From positions 38,391,975-38,455,974 of the forward strand of contig NC_061804.1 of assembly GCF_021462225.1 (NCBI RefSeq): a DNA stretch of 64,000 nt, written 5' to 3'. How positions within the stretch are numbered: the first letter of the stretch is position 1; the number at the start of each line of letters is the position of its first letter. A program made the position numbers and the translations under genes. This stretch comes from Girardinichthys multiradiatus (taxonomy: Eukaryota > Chordata > Actinopteri > Cyprinodontiformes > Goodeidae). Of this stretch, positions 45,330 through 56,985 are shown one piece after another. Below the pieces are notes generated by a model that worked only from the letters and a program-made list of their open reading frames with translations, did not search any database and was not told where the DNA came from.

Positions 45330-46365
45330 GCTGGCAAAAAAAAAAAAAAAAAAAAAAGAATTTGCTCCCTTAGAGATTTCTTCTGTTTTTGATTTTTGTC
45401 AAACTTCAGTGATTCAGATCATCAGACAAAAATAACCTGAATAAATACAAAATGATGATTTCAGGCCTAGCCCTTGTTAAAATATCAGTTAACTGTCAAT
45501 CATCTGTCAATTTTTGAAAAGCTGAATTCAGTTTGACTAGACACTCCCAGACCTGATTACTACCTGATATTTGGAGCCAAGAAATCACTTAAACAGAACC
45601 TGTCTGAAAACATGATTTAGGCTAACAGACCAAAAAACCTAGGGGAATCCAATTAACCATAAATGGAGAAATCGAGTCATACATGCCCTAGTCAAGGTTA
45701 GTGTTCACATTCAACAATAACAAAGAAACTGAGCAAAAATGGCATCAATTGGAGAGTTCCAAGGCCAAAACCACTGCTGACTAAAGAGAACAGAAATTCC
45801 CTATCTCACATTCAACAAAAAATATTGTTATGATCCCCAAGACTTTGGCCTCAAAACTAACAGCATTTCAGAGGAAAAAATCATACCTACAGTTAAACAT
45901 GGTGGTGGTTGTCCAGTGGTCTGGGTCTGCTTCTTTAAGACCACAGCGACTTGCCTCATTTAATGGAACTGTGAATTCTGCTGTCTATCTGAAAATCTTG
46001 AAGGCAAAGATTTAGCTGATAATTTTGTAACCCAAACTTGAACCGTACTTGGGTTCTGTGGCAGGACAATTATCCAAAATGGGCTGAAATATAATTAAGA
46101 TGCAATGGAGTGACTTTGAGCTGGCTGTCCATTTGTAAAAACCCTAAAATGTGGCTGAATGAAAACAATTCTGCAAAGGTAATTGGACCCAGCCAGTTAT
46201 TAGGTTTAGGGTCTGATAGGACAAAAAACATTCTGTTTCATAGTAATGTATTGTTTTTCTTTCACTTAACAGTCATGTCATTTTTCTGAACTTTAAAGTA
46301 CATTGAAGTTAGTAGTAGTAATGTGACTAAATGTGATCAAGGGTATTAATATTTTTCCAAGGCGC
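45330..46365 (+). mobile_element. Tc1/mariner relic, full-length but decayed
   Basis: Left end near gctggc plus an A run (45336-45357), then gaatttgctcccttagagat and tttcttctgtttttgatttt. The interior has gatccccaagactttggcc (near 45832), ttaaacatggtggtggttgt (45893-45912) and a C-terminal trace aattggacccagccagttattag, ending near ttttccaaggcgctgca at about 46367. These match the order of a fish Tc1 family from ITR to ITR. No frame longer than 61 codons survives. Confidence 0.7.
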
Positions 46366-47030
46366 TGCATTTGACAAGAATTACATGGATGTTGTATTAT
46401 TACTGTTATCAGTCTTGCTTTTGTCAGACAGGGCTGTTTTCCCCGTTTCTGTCCTCTTCTCTCTCACCCTGCTGGAGGGGCTCATGCTGTTTGTCAGGCG
46501 GCCCACTATTCACAAATTTACTGTGTAATTCAGCTGGATGCTTACACGGAGATTTTAAACACAATGACATGTGGCATAACTCAATTTTACAGCCGCCAGC
46601 CACAGTCTATCACCTTGTGCAGAAGGAAAGTGTGAATATAAAGTGTTCTCCAGGCTGACATATTCATAACCACTTCAGATTTTAAAAGCTGTTGAATACG
46701 TGATTTAACAGATACTCCAGTATTCCGCTTATGCAACTGCTTCTATTCCTATTACCATCACTCTCTATGGCTTGCTGTAGCTGAAATGGTGCAGTAATCA
46801 TTGTAATTTAAGAGTGAGCTGCAGGGACTCTTATTTCTGAAGAGAAATGTACTCATTCATGTTTTGTTTGTTTGCAGTGGGAGATCTGCATGCGAAAATG
46901 CACTCAGATTCAGTAAAATACAGTACCTGCCACATATATGGGTACGCCTAGTAAATTGTGTAAAATTAAATTGTGTAAATTAATCTTTTATTGCAGTGGT
47001 ATAATATAAATGTCTCACTTCTGTCAGTCT
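46366..47030. other. No recognisable feature
   Basis: The 95-codon plus frame at 46371-46658 has no recognised motif. Otherwise ordinary AT-rich sequence. Confidence 0.35.
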
Positions 47031-47034
47031 GGCC

Positions 47035-47165
47035 CAGGACAGCTATGGCTACAACGTAGCTTACCACTGTCAGTGTGTGAACCTGTGGGTGACTGGTTGT
47101 AGTGTAAAGTGCTTTGGGGTGTCTGGGGACTTGATAAAGCTAAGACAGGTCCAGGCCATTTACCA
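47035..47165 (+). repeat. Common fish interspersed-repeat tail
   Basis: The sequence ctggcccaggacagctatgg, then gtgaacctgtgggtgactgg, gtaaagtgctttggggtgtc and ccaggccatttacc resembles the 3' part of a widespread teleost short repeat. Class uncertain (SINE or non-autonomous DNA element). Confidence 0.6.
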
Positions 47166-47279
47166 CAAAGAAAGTTAAATTTTTTTAGCTAAATTATCAG
47201 TGACAAAATGTTTGATGTGGTCAATACTTACACGTATGTACAACACATTTTTGGCAATAGGACATTTAGTTATCTATTA

Positions 47280-47590
47280 CATTTGACAGGGTCGGAGCAT
47301 AGAGGCCAAGGTGCATGATTTGGACACATTGTATCCACCAATGAACATATGTCAAATTATTCTACTGTAAAATGTTAGGGCTGACAACTGAAGCTGGAAA
47401 CATCCAGCATGATGATGATCCCAAACACTGCAAATCAAGAGCAGAGTGACTGAAAAAGTAAAGAATCAAGTTGTTGCAATGGCCCAGTCAAAGTCCAGAC
47501 CACAACTAGATGTTGTGGTGGAATCTTAAACAGGCAGTGCAGAAATGAACTGCTACTAACCAACATTCTTCCACAACATTGTGAGAGACT
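47280..47590 (+). mobile_element. Tc1/mariner catalytic-region relic
   Basis: Shows gatgatgatcccaaacactg (second Asp region), gagtgactgaaaaagtaaag, then ttgcaatggcccagtcaaag and tccagaccacaact (Glu region), ending near acaacattgtgagagacta. The reading is broken. A hAT-like MITE begins immediately to its right. Confidence 0.75.
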
Positions 47591-48137
47591 AAGGCTATGT
47601 TCACACTGCAGGCAAATGTGGCTCAAATCGGGTATGCAACCCATAGCTGATTTTTTCATGGCCGTCTGAAGGGCCCAATTCTGATTTTTCATCCCCAAAA
47701 AACTCCAAAGTGTGCCACTTCCACATGTTGTACTAAATTGTACTCATATCTGGTGGTTTTCAAAGCACCCCCAGTTTGAACGGTCATGTCATTTCACCTG
47801 TCATTGTCTTGGCTCCGACTACACATCTACACAGACCCCTCTACAGCAGTCACTGCTTCAGTAAAGGCCATTGTTAATAGTCCTGGTCTCTATTTTCTTA
47901 TCTGTCTTCATCTTGTTATGATGTGGTCAAAAAGTTGTTGGCTTCCATCAACAACTTAAAAATAATTATACACAGACACCGACATCCATTACTTCTGTAA
48001 ACATCGTGCTGCTGTGTGAAATTAATAATCTCCTGCGCATGCGGGTCGCTTTGGGGTCGGGAACCGTTCAGACCACACGCACAAAAAAATTGGATTTCAG
48101 GAACAAATTGGAATTGAGCATCAAGACCTGCTGCGTG
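47591..48137. mobile_element. hAT-like MITE
   Basis: Left end ctatgttcacactgcag and, at the right, ctgctgcgtgaat (inverse of attcacgcagcag) form an imperfect terminal inverted repeat. The interior has repeated 'cagatttt/ctgattttt' and 'caaattgg' words typical of fish non-autonomous hAT elements. No coding sequence. It lies between two Tc1 relics of opposite orientation. Confidence 0.55.
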
Positions 48138-48149
48138 AATTTAAGATGC

Positions 48150-48720
48150 ACTCTCCTCTTCAGCTTAGCCCACAGGTTTTCTGGAGGATGTAGGTCTGCG
48201 GTGGAGATGGTCATGGAGGAAGGTTGATTTTGCGTCTGGTCGAACAATTTCTCTGCTGATTTGTTTTAATTATCTTGCAGCCAATCTCAATTATGACCAA
48301 TTTTCAGTTTACCGGTAGAGTGCACTAGATTTTTATTTATAATCTCCTGATATTTGAAATAGTCCATGATGCAATGGACTCAAATAAGGCTCTCAGGGTC
48401 TTTTCAAGAGAAAGAGGCTCAAAGCACTAAAGATCTTTCTTCATGCTTGACAGTGGTCATTAGGTGTTTTCCTACATCTTTAATCTTTGCATCACAGCAA
48501 ACCCAAAGGGAGTGTTTGCTGAAAAAGCTCAATCGTAGTCTCATCTTACTAGTTAAACCCCATTGGATTGTAGCAATCTTGACATGTTTATATTTGTGAT
48601 GGTTGGAGAGAAAAGGCTTTTCATTACATCACACCAGTTGGCATGTAGACAGCATCTCATGTTCGTTATGGGAACTTGGTGGCCCCACAAGGCTACTCTT
48701 TGTAGTAGTACTTCCAAACT
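48150..48720 (-). mobile_element. Tc1/mariner relic, minus strand
   Basis: The plus strand reads the reverse complement of a Tc1 transposase gene: agcccacaggttttctggag, then tgcttgacagtggtcattag, ggtgttttcctacatcttt and agtctcatcttact (DE region). Heavily decayed, with no long frame. Confidence 0.65.
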
Positions 48721-49009
48721 GATTTATGGTGATTCCCTATGGCTAAGAGAAATTGCTGCCTGTGACCTAACATATTTATACCTTGAATAAAAAAAATGCA
48801 ACATTTACATATTTACATTTAGAGAGACTAATGGGGTTGCAAATAACTATAACAAACTGGCTTTTGTTCAAAATAATTATGTCATAACATAACAATGAAA
48901 GATTACATTTTCTTCTCAAATTTGCATTGTGAGTTTATGCTACCCCTTAAAATTTATTTTTAGGCTTTTTACACAGTTTTATCATGGGTGCTAATAAATG
49001 TAGTGAGCA

Positions 49010-49300
49010 CTGTAAATCAGAGGAACAATTCATGTTAGATATATTGGGGATAAAGCCAGAGAGGCCAGACTGAGATGGTTCAGACACGTATAGAGGAGGA
49101 ATATATTTGCAGGTGCTGAGGCTGGAACTGCGAGCCAGGAGGCCCACAGGAAAACCAAAGAGGAGATTTATGGATGGAGTGAAAGAAGACGTAAAGGTAG
49201 AGGGTGTGAAAGAAGAAGATGCAGAAGACAGGGTTAGATGGAGACAGATCATTCGCTGTAGTGACCCCTGAAACAGAAATGCTGAAAGAAAAAGATAAAA
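49010..49300 (+). mobile_element. LINE 3' end (RTE-like, tentative)
   Basis: Plus strand encodes in broken frames a conserved LINE C-terminal region: ctgagatggttcagacacgt (RWFRHV), gaccaagagg-type 'aaaaccaaagaggagattta' (KPKRRF), tggatggagtgaaagaag (MDGVKE) and aagatgcagaagacagggtt (EDAEDRV), followed by gtagtgacccctgaaac. The minus frame at 48947-49468 is antisense shadow. Confidence 0.7.
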
Positions 49301-49550
49301 ACTGAATGTGACTGAGTATGAATATAAATAATATTTTGACAATGACTTGTAAATAAAAGTAAAATATGATTTGCACAAATCTGATGCAAATCTACTGCAG
49401 AGGTAAAGCAAAATAATCATTTGTTTAAAAGATTTGTTCATATGAAGAAACACATGCATCTTTTCCAAAGGTCAATCTTAACATACGTATGTGTCATGCA
49501 AGATGACACGAATCCCTTTTAGTGAATGGAAATTGTAAAAATTGTTGTAA

Positions 49551-49554
<4 letters not shown>

Positions 49555-49624
<70 letters not shown>
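49555..49624. repeat. (TA)n microsatellite, about 70 bp
   Basis: Pure AT dinucleotide repeat. Confidence 0.95.
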
Positions 49625-49625
<1 letters not shown>

Positions 49626-49689
49626 GATGTTTTGGAGAAACCATTGTCAACCAGTATTTTCTAAGCTGCTTTTAAAAAGTGGCATGTTT

Positions 49690-49770
49690 TTATTTATAGG
49701 GCACTTTTTAAACGCATTGACACACAACGTGCTTTACAAAAGATAAAAGCAGACAATGAAAAACAAGCTA
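49690..49770 (-). repeat. LINE 3' UTR-like fragment
   Basis: tttttatttatagggcactt and acgtgctttacaaaag resemble the reverse complement of L2-type 3' termini (compare 2415-2470 and 27570-27600). A short scrap. Confidence 0.45.
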
Positions 49771-50090
49771 AGATATAAGAAGCTAAACAAAGCTAAGCAT
49801 AGAAAAGAAAAATACATGTACAGATTTGTGCAGTTAGCAGAGGTGACATTGGTTTAAAGGACTGAGGAAACAGAATTGATGACAATGATATGGAGGGACT
49901 GGAGGATCTAGATTCCTAAAAGCGAGCTAAAAGTCAAAGCCCAAAGGTTTACGGCTGGACTTATCAACTGTCTATCATTGTCTCAGGCCCTCCTGAATAC
50001 TATTCTGCAGGTAAGGGCCTGAAAATTATGGTGCAGGTAAATCAACATGAAATGCAGTTTCTACCACCAGTAAAAAAATCATCATAAATA

Positions 50091-50851
50091 CACTATTAGC
50101 CAAAAGCATTCGATTGTCCTAGCTAAGGGCCTGAGCCCAACTCCTGACAAAGTACCACATGCCATAATCCTCTCTGCACCAAACCTTACACTTGATACAA
50201 TGTAGAAAGGTAACATTGGTTGGCCAGACAGAGAGGCAAGAATCCTCACTGCAGGATAGTGTTAATGTGGTGTGTCCTAGATTTGGCTTTGCATGTGATA
50301 ACGCCAAAACAAATTCCTTGTATGTCCAAAAACGTACTTGGCAATAAAGCTTTTCTGATTCTGATGCTGATTCTGATTCTGATAATGTAAGACTTAGATG
50401 CAGCTTCTGGTCATGGAAACCCATTCCATGAAGCTTTCTGTCACACTGTCCTGGGGCTAATCTGAAGACCACCTGTAGTTTGAACATCTGTAGCTATTAT
50501 GTACTACACGCCTGAATGTCTGCTGACCCTGCTCTGTGATTTTAAGGGGCCTAGCACTTTGTGGCTGAGCTTTCATTTTCCACACTTCCACTTTGTTATA
50601 AGACTTCTAACAGCTAACAGTGGAGCATTTAGTAGCAATGAAATTTCCAGACTTGACTTTTTACACAACTAGCATGGTACTACACTGGAATTCAATGAAC
50701 CCCTGAGACCAAGCATCCTCTCAGAAATGTCCATAGAAGCAGTCTGTATGCCTAGGTGCTGGATTTAAAACACATGTGGCCGTCGTAGTTATTGGAACAA
50801 CTTAACTCAATGACTTGGATGGGTAAGTGAATACTTTTGCCATTATAATAT
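50091..50851 (-). mobile_element. Tc1/mariner relic carrying a LINE tail
   Basis: Left end after TA (50089-50090) reads cactattagccaaaagcatt, and the right end reads tgaatacttttgccattata; these are inverse copies of each other. In minus orientation, 50390-50550 and 50560-50760 correspond to the transposase start and leader (near 50430, the RKLHGMGFHDQ block resembles the family's RxLHGMGFHG). A Rex1-type LINE tail at 50262-50386 interrupts it, with loss of nearby Tc1 sequence. The catalytic half is missing. Confidence 0.75.
50262..50386 (+). mobile_element. Rex1-type LINE 3' tail inside Tc1
   Basis: The sequence acaaattccttgtatgtcca, then acgtacttggcaataaagct and a TGATTC-type tandem (about 50358-50384) is the same 3' terminus as at 8985-9041, here ending in hexamer repeats. 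Inserted into the Tc1 copy described above. Confidence 0.8.
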
Positions 50852-50855
50852 ATAA

Positions 50856-52325
50856 TGTGACAGTTCAAGCCATTTGCTGTTTTCACATCTCATTTACACC
50901 CTTTGTTACCTGTCAGTTGTTGGGCTTGTTTAGATTTAATAGGTCTAAAGTTGAAAGAACTGTGTAACACAAGCAGATATTCATCAAGGTTCAAGTTAAC
51001 ATGCCTTTTGAGCCGTAATGCCTCATTGCAAAGTACCTTCACCTAAAAATCCACTCAAAGCTAAACTGCTAAACCCTATGTGGTCAGCATGATTACACAA
51101 ATGCGATTATCGCTTGCTTTTCTATCCTGCCTGGATTAGAATATTGGACAATTGAGTGGAGAGAAACATATTTTTGGATTTTGGAGTGATTTGGGAGATT
51201 ACCAGCTTGCCTCTCACTAGAATTTACTCCACACACAGATTGTGACATACATGATTGCAGAATGTGTGCAGGTCAGTTTGATGTACCCTCTGTGGAACCC
51301 GGATGGACCACACATTAGTAATATGTTTCCATTAGTTACATGCTTCCTGGTGCTTGTTAAAGAGGTTCAGAAGCCTTGCAATGTTAGCTCATTTACTGAG
51401 GAGATCATCTGTATGGTCCATGTTCTTTGGAAATAGCCCATATTATTATTTCCACTGGCTACAACATAAACAGACTAGACTGTGGACCTCTTTCTTATTT
51501 CATAGATTTTGATCAGAACACACACTTTTTTTGATCCTCATACTATGGCTACTTAGTTATCAGTTACAGGTTGTCCTAAGTTTAGTCTGATTTAATGTCA
51601 GACAATGAGTAAAAATGACTGTATGCCTTTTTATAACATGGCTTTAAGCATCTGGTTTGAACTGTATGTTTGATGTATGTCCTGCAGCCATCCTTTTTCA
51701 GATGCATGAAAGCAAACAGGCTGACATACTCTCTGCTTACCTAAGCTGCTTCCTGCTTTCACACCTGGTGTTTGGCAGCGAGCTGCACACCAATCTCATT
51801 CCTGTTGCCTCAAACCAGCTGGGTACAAACCTACTGATTGTCTCACTCGGGATGTGTTTAAAAGGAGGGGACATTGCACTGAATTCTAGATATCACAAAG
51901 CACTGTGGTGTAATACCTATATTCCAAGCCCAGCAGGCCGAGCCACAGCACTTACCATTTAATAAAAAACAGCATGCAGGGAGTACTAGGCTTATTCATC
52001 CTCCAGTAGCTTTCAGATGAACACATGGTACTCTGCTGGTAGCATGAGAAAACCAGTCAGCTGTGAGGCTGGCCTGGCCGTGGACACAAAAACAACAGGC
52101 TGCTTTGGCTGGAGGCGTACTTCTGTGCTCTATCGTGTGTTTAGTCATGTGCGCTACATGCATCTACATTTGACACCTGAGACTGACTTATGCTTACATC
52201 ACCAGTGGTTACATTTCTAAGTACAAACTGCTGGCCAGCCTCCAGTTATATGCACCAGGTTAAGCTGTTTGCATGGTTTTATAACTGCTGACCTCTTTTC
52301 TGTATGAATAAAGTAACCCAAAAAA
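50856..52325. other. No recognisable gene
   Basis: The 101-codon plus frame at 51657-51962 and 67-codon frame at 52017-52220 have no known motif. No repeat family identified. Confidence 0.4.
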
Positions 52326-52329
52326 TATT

Positions 52330-52740
52330 CTCTACTTTTTTCTCTTGGAAACATTAAGAATCAACTGTCCAATAGGATTATTGATATATAATTCGGCAAA
52401 TTATTATTATTTTATTTTATTTAATTAACATAATGTTTTACTTACCCTTCTGATTTGGATTGTAACTGGTTGTTGGAACACATACCTATTTATTAGTTTT
52501 AAAACTAATCTGACCTCAATTTCCAATTCCTCAAAATAAACTTTGCTTCTGAAACATGAATATCCACACTGAACTGTTATATCATTGAATGCTTTTTTTG
52601 TTGGTTAGTTAGTTGTCCTTATTCCTTAATTTTGATTGGTAGGTTTAGTGGAATTGTTTTGTAGTTAAAGAAACAATTCCTGCCTAGTTAAATACTTTTT
52701 GACTATTAAAGGCTATTAAAAGTACACTAGGAAGAGGAAT
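52330..52740. repeat. Fragment of the 11-kb LTR-like family
   Basis: Segments such as gtccttattccttaattttg (52613-52632), then tggtaggtttagtgg, parallel 12550-12595, and 52480-52560 parallels 12385-12460. Order and orientation are the same, with considerable divergence. No ends are preserved. Confidence 0.55.
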
Positions 52741-52829
52741 CCAATGCGCTGGTGAAGGACATAAACACGATGGACAGCAATAAACACTTTTTAGTTTTTT
52801 TTAATATTTTGTGGCACTAGTAGCCTTTA

Positions 52830-52987
52830 TTTTGTAAATTGAAAGGCAGCTAATAGGGTGGAGAAAGAGAGGGAAAGACATGTAGCAAAAGTCAACGGGC
52901 CAGGACTTGAACCCGTAATGGTTACGTCGAGAACTGTAGCCTCGTACATGGGTAATGTGCTTTACCCCTGCACCACCGTGCGCCCAG
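52830..52987 (-). mobile_element. tRNA-derived SINE
   Basis: On the minus strand: gggcgcacggtggtgcaggg, then taaagcacattacccatg and a box-B-like gggttcaagtcc (near 52902-52914), followed by a pyrimidine-rich body (ctttccctctctttctcc). Pol III-type promoter layout. The plus frame at 52858-53040 is a shadow. Confidence 0.65.
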
Positions 52988-53808
52988 CAAGAAACACTTT
53001 AAATACTCCTGAATGGATAGTAGCAAGTTTGATGAGCTAGCTGGGCGCCTAACCCCGTTTCCTCTCCACCAGGGCACCCACTGCACACCTGTCGGATCCT
53101 GCAGAGTGCTCTATCCTTATCAGCTCGGTATCACGTATAAAACAGTTTGATGTGGAGATCTTTTCCCTCCGAGCAGTTTATTGTCCATTCTGAGTTTGCC
53201 TCGAGTACACGCGGACATCCACGAAGTCAAGTACACCTGACTCTGTGGGAGTCTTAACAACACAAATAGCATCAGCAGCCAATCTTATAGCATTTGTTTT
53301 TATTGCATACGTGTTCCTAACCCCAATCAATTTTCTTAATCAGTTTAACTTCCGGAAAGGTTCTATAGAGCCCTCACTTGCTGATTTAAAGTGGGGATCA
53401 TTTTGGAAACTACTGCTGTGAATAATATTTCCAGACATTAACCCTAAAATTTCTAAAAGGGAGCTAATAAACCCATCTTGTTTCATTAAAAAGGCAGAGA
53501 TTGGAAGCTCAAAAGAATAAACCAGACCAGCTTTACTAAAATATGGTGTCAGTATGGGGCCAATGTTAGGTATAGTGCAGTCACTGGCTGGGAAGCATAT
53601 TCGATTTTTTAGTTTTCAAGCAGTCGATCACCGATTAGGGCCAGTCTTGATAAAAAGTTAGATGCATATAGTTTTAAAATACATTTATTTATTCATTTCA
53701 AGTAAACTCCAGAGTTATTTCAGTTTTTTATTGATTTTACAATCAACTTAGACCACATGGCAAAACACAGCTGAGTCTTTCTGAATTGCAGTGTTGCATT
53801 TAGATCAG
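52988..53808. other. Possible LTR-retroelement debris; one open minus frame
   Basis: A minus-strand stretch at about 53346-53612 is open for about 89 codons (includes NIGPILTPYFSKAGLVYSFE and ends FRKLN). An AATAAA-bearing segment follows near 53180 on the minus strand, which would fit the end of a retroelement gene plus LTR. No ends or motifs confirm it. Confidence 0.25.
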
Positions 53809-53812
53809 TTAA

Positions 53813-54908
53813 AGGGCACATATCATGCAAAATCTACTTTTTTAGCCTTTAAATGCATTTTGTTGTGTACTTGGAGTCTGTAGGAGCACAGAAAAGTTGA
53901 ATGTAGTCTCTTTGGGTCTTATTTTTCAACCTGTACAGTTTTCTCTATTATCTGTTACGTTTTTTTGAATCGTTAGTTCACAGTATTTGCTGCGGAACAG
54001 CTAAACAAGGTCATGGGCTTCTGGCTGATCAGTGTCGCATATCCGCCACATTTATTCCTTGCTGCTATTTTGTAGTTCAAGCTCAAGTATGCCTACGCTG
54101 CAAGAGCATAAGTCCGGTTCGGTTGTTGGGTGTATTAACCCACACAATTCATCACACTGTCCCCCAACATCAGAACCTCTTCCGAATGCCTGGCTAAATT
54201 AAATTTTTCATGGACATGGACCCACATTGTGGAGAAATTTCTCTTTGTCTGTGCAAAGTTTTTTAAGGACAAGTGCCTTCAGCAACCTCTGCCAGTATCA
54301 AGAAGGATTTGCTGAAAGACTTCATCTAATTAAGGGGTCAGTTCCTTTTGTCTATGGAAACCATGGACTCAGCATACCTGTAAGCTGCAAATAACGTTTA
54401 AATGACAACAAAGTTTATTTTAGACATGAATTTATGGTGTGTTGATATGACGTCCTGGCCACTGTTTTGATAGCTGTAGCATTGTGCATTCTGCTTATGT
54501 TAGTGTTGTGTGCTGCTTTTAACTCATTGAGGACATAACTGTACTGCAGGTTTGAAGATTATTATTACATAAACAGTTTTGCATTCTTTAAACCATTTTT
54601 GTCTGGTTTCTGCGCCGATCGATAATTGTGTATCTGTTATCAAACTACAAAAATGGCCAAACAGGTTAAAGGGTATTGCTCCTTTACCTGGAGGGGGGCA
54701 GGGTGGTAAGTGCATCAACAGCATTTAAAAAGACAGTACCAAAACGAGTTGCTCTCAGACGCACCTCTGAACAGGAATAAAAGAGGAGCCTGTGGAGCTA
54801 CAATAACAAGGAGTCCAGACCAAAGAATTGAAGTTCCACTTTATATAGACCACAACTAAATGATTTAAGTGTGTAAAGGAAGGATTTAACAGCATGATAT
54901 GCCCCCTT
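53813..54908 (+). mobile_element. TTAA-flanked, THAP-bearing element (Kolobok-like)
   Basis: TTAA duplications at 53809-53812 and 54909-54912 flank a 1,096-bp element with inverted ends AGGGCACATATCATGC and (from the right) AAGGGGGCATATCATGC. Around 54085-54350 the plus strand keeps, in broken frames, a C..C...WL.FI...L...F...QY..GF pattern like the THAP zinc-finger at the N-terminus of Kolobok and P-type transposases. The catalytic part is absent, so it is a non-autonomous derivative. Confidence 0.65.
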
Positions 54909-54912
54909 TTAA

Positions 54913-56660
54913 CGTCCTTTTCCAGTTTGTGACACAATGCAGCTACTTCAGAAATGATAACAGAATCCTAATTTTGCATCTAGATAAAAAAAAATTAAAA
55001 GCCATCCAAAAATTAAAGCAGCATGGACACATCCTTAATGTCTTTAGTTTTCTGCTGTCATAGCGTGATTGCTTTATCCTCCTATATCTACCCTCTGTTC
55101 CCTTGTCAGACATCACCTTATCATAGACTGAGCTGTGCGGAGAACAATATTGTCTTTAACACATGAGATATATAAAGTCAAATCAGCTTGTCATATTTTT
55201 CTCATTTGCAGCAGACAGTAGATTTGCTATCATAAGGCTTTGTCTTCCTATCTAAAGGAGATATGAGTGTTGTCAGGGTCCCTGAAAGGTTACAGCATAC
55301 TATTATCACATCAGTGACATGACAGAAAAATCAAATTTCCTAGTTAAATTGATTTCATCTAACACAAAGGTGCTTGTGTATTACACAACATGTTGGCAGA
55401 GCAGTTCATCATTGCTTCTTTCTGTCATTTATCCTTTTGTTTCACTACACTCATGCTTCCCATTTAAGTCTAAGCTAAAAGTTGTTATGTTAAAGCAGTT
55501 GATCCCTCCCCCAGTCCCATTCCCTCTTCTTCTAAGACTATTAGCATGGATAAAGAACCAGTAAAAATTCCCGCATCACCATGTTTTATGAGACATAATC
55601 CTCCCCTTATGCATTGACAAGCTATCCCAGATACACAAAGCACATTCCCTTTACAACACGCGCAATCTAAAAGGATAAAGAAAATGGGACTAGATATTCT
55701 AAAGGCTTTTAACCACACTTCTGTTTCCCTCTACAGGCTCCAGCAATCAGATCTCTGATATTAGTAGAAATGGATTACCTTCTTATCAGAGTAAGTGCAG
55801 GTCCCAGTAAATTTCAACTTCTTTGCCAGGATTTAAATCAGTACATCATGGCAGACAGACAGCTAAACAAAGTTTACTTCTTAAATTTCCTAAAGGCCTT
55901 TCTGATCATTCAGTAGACACAAGGGTTAGGTTTAGTCCATATTCAGCTTTCACCTCCTGTTACACCTGAAAGCCTGAAATTACTTTAATGGACACCATTG
56001 CGGCCTACTAAAAAAGATACAATAACATATAAAGTACTTCCCTCCAGCTTTAGAAACTGAGGCTGAAATTTCATTTTGACAACTCCCCACCTCAGAGGAT
56101 GAGACAGGTTCTTGTATCTTAAAATTGGTGATGCTCTCTGTTCTCACGTTTCTCATTCTCTTACGGATCACTGCTAAAATGAACAACGAACTGAGCGGAA
56201 AAGATATAAAGTCCTCGCCTTGAGAGACAGATACCATGGTTTTTATACACTCAAAGACTGAAAATGTGAATGGAAAAGATCTTTCATTCACATTTATAAC
56301 ATGGTTATATTTTCACCATAAAAGATCAATTCTTCAAAAGCCAACTCACAGAACAAAGCCGACTCTTGCTACTGTCACTGCATTCAAGAAGGGCTATGCT
56401 CTTTCTGTACAACAGAGTGAAATCCTTTCTTAAAGGAACTGGCTGACATACATAGGAGGGTTTACTCCGATTAGACAGCCACAAAAAATCTCAGCCACAG
56501 TCACATCATTGTGTTGGTTTACAACAGCATGGTAGAATATGACTGCTGGTTGTAAAATGGGAATAAAGCCATCAGTGTCTCCTAGGAAAGGTGACTGAGC
56601 TGAGCTGGAGAGAAAGCTCCAGTAGAACAATATAATAGATGTCAGTCAGGGATGAGGGAT
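54913..56660. other. No recognisable gene
   Basis: No motif or repeat recognised. Frames at 55319-55564, 55485-55718 and 55980-56291 are short and unsupported. Confidence 0.4.
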
Positions 56661-56669
56661 GAGGGAAGA

Positions 56670-56985
56670 AGGAAGATCAGCTAGATGGAAGCCTGGACAA
56701 ATCCAATAAACTGAACATATTCTTTAATGGGTCCAGTTCAGGAATAAGCTCAGCCTCTCCTGCCATCAGCCAAACTGAACTCTTATCCTCCATTGACCCA
56801 CAGCTTTCCTGTCACGCCTCAACAATTTCATCTTTCACCCCTCCTATGAATTCTTCTGCTTCTGCATCTTTGTCTTTAACCAAATCGGGAGTTGCTAGTG
56901 CTTTGTGGCATGGTGTGGAAACAGTCATTTTATCTTGAAGGTCAACAAAACAAAGAAGAAGATTGTAGATTTGAGGAGAAACAGG
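56670..56985 (+). mobile_element. Rex1-type LINE internal relic
   Basis: Contains caataaactgaacatattct and tttaatgggtccagttcagg (a LNMFFNRF-like block upstream of the RT). After a deletion it has gtcaacaaaacaaagaagaa and gattgtagatttgaggagaa (NKTKK.IVDLRR, downstream of the YADD region). Decayed. Confidence 0.6.

Noticed and set aside
52858..53040. 60-codon plus frame and tRNA-like sequence as a true tRNA gene
   Set aside because: The tRNA-like part is the head of a SINE: no foldable acceptor stem or anticodon loop was visible, and a SINE body follows.
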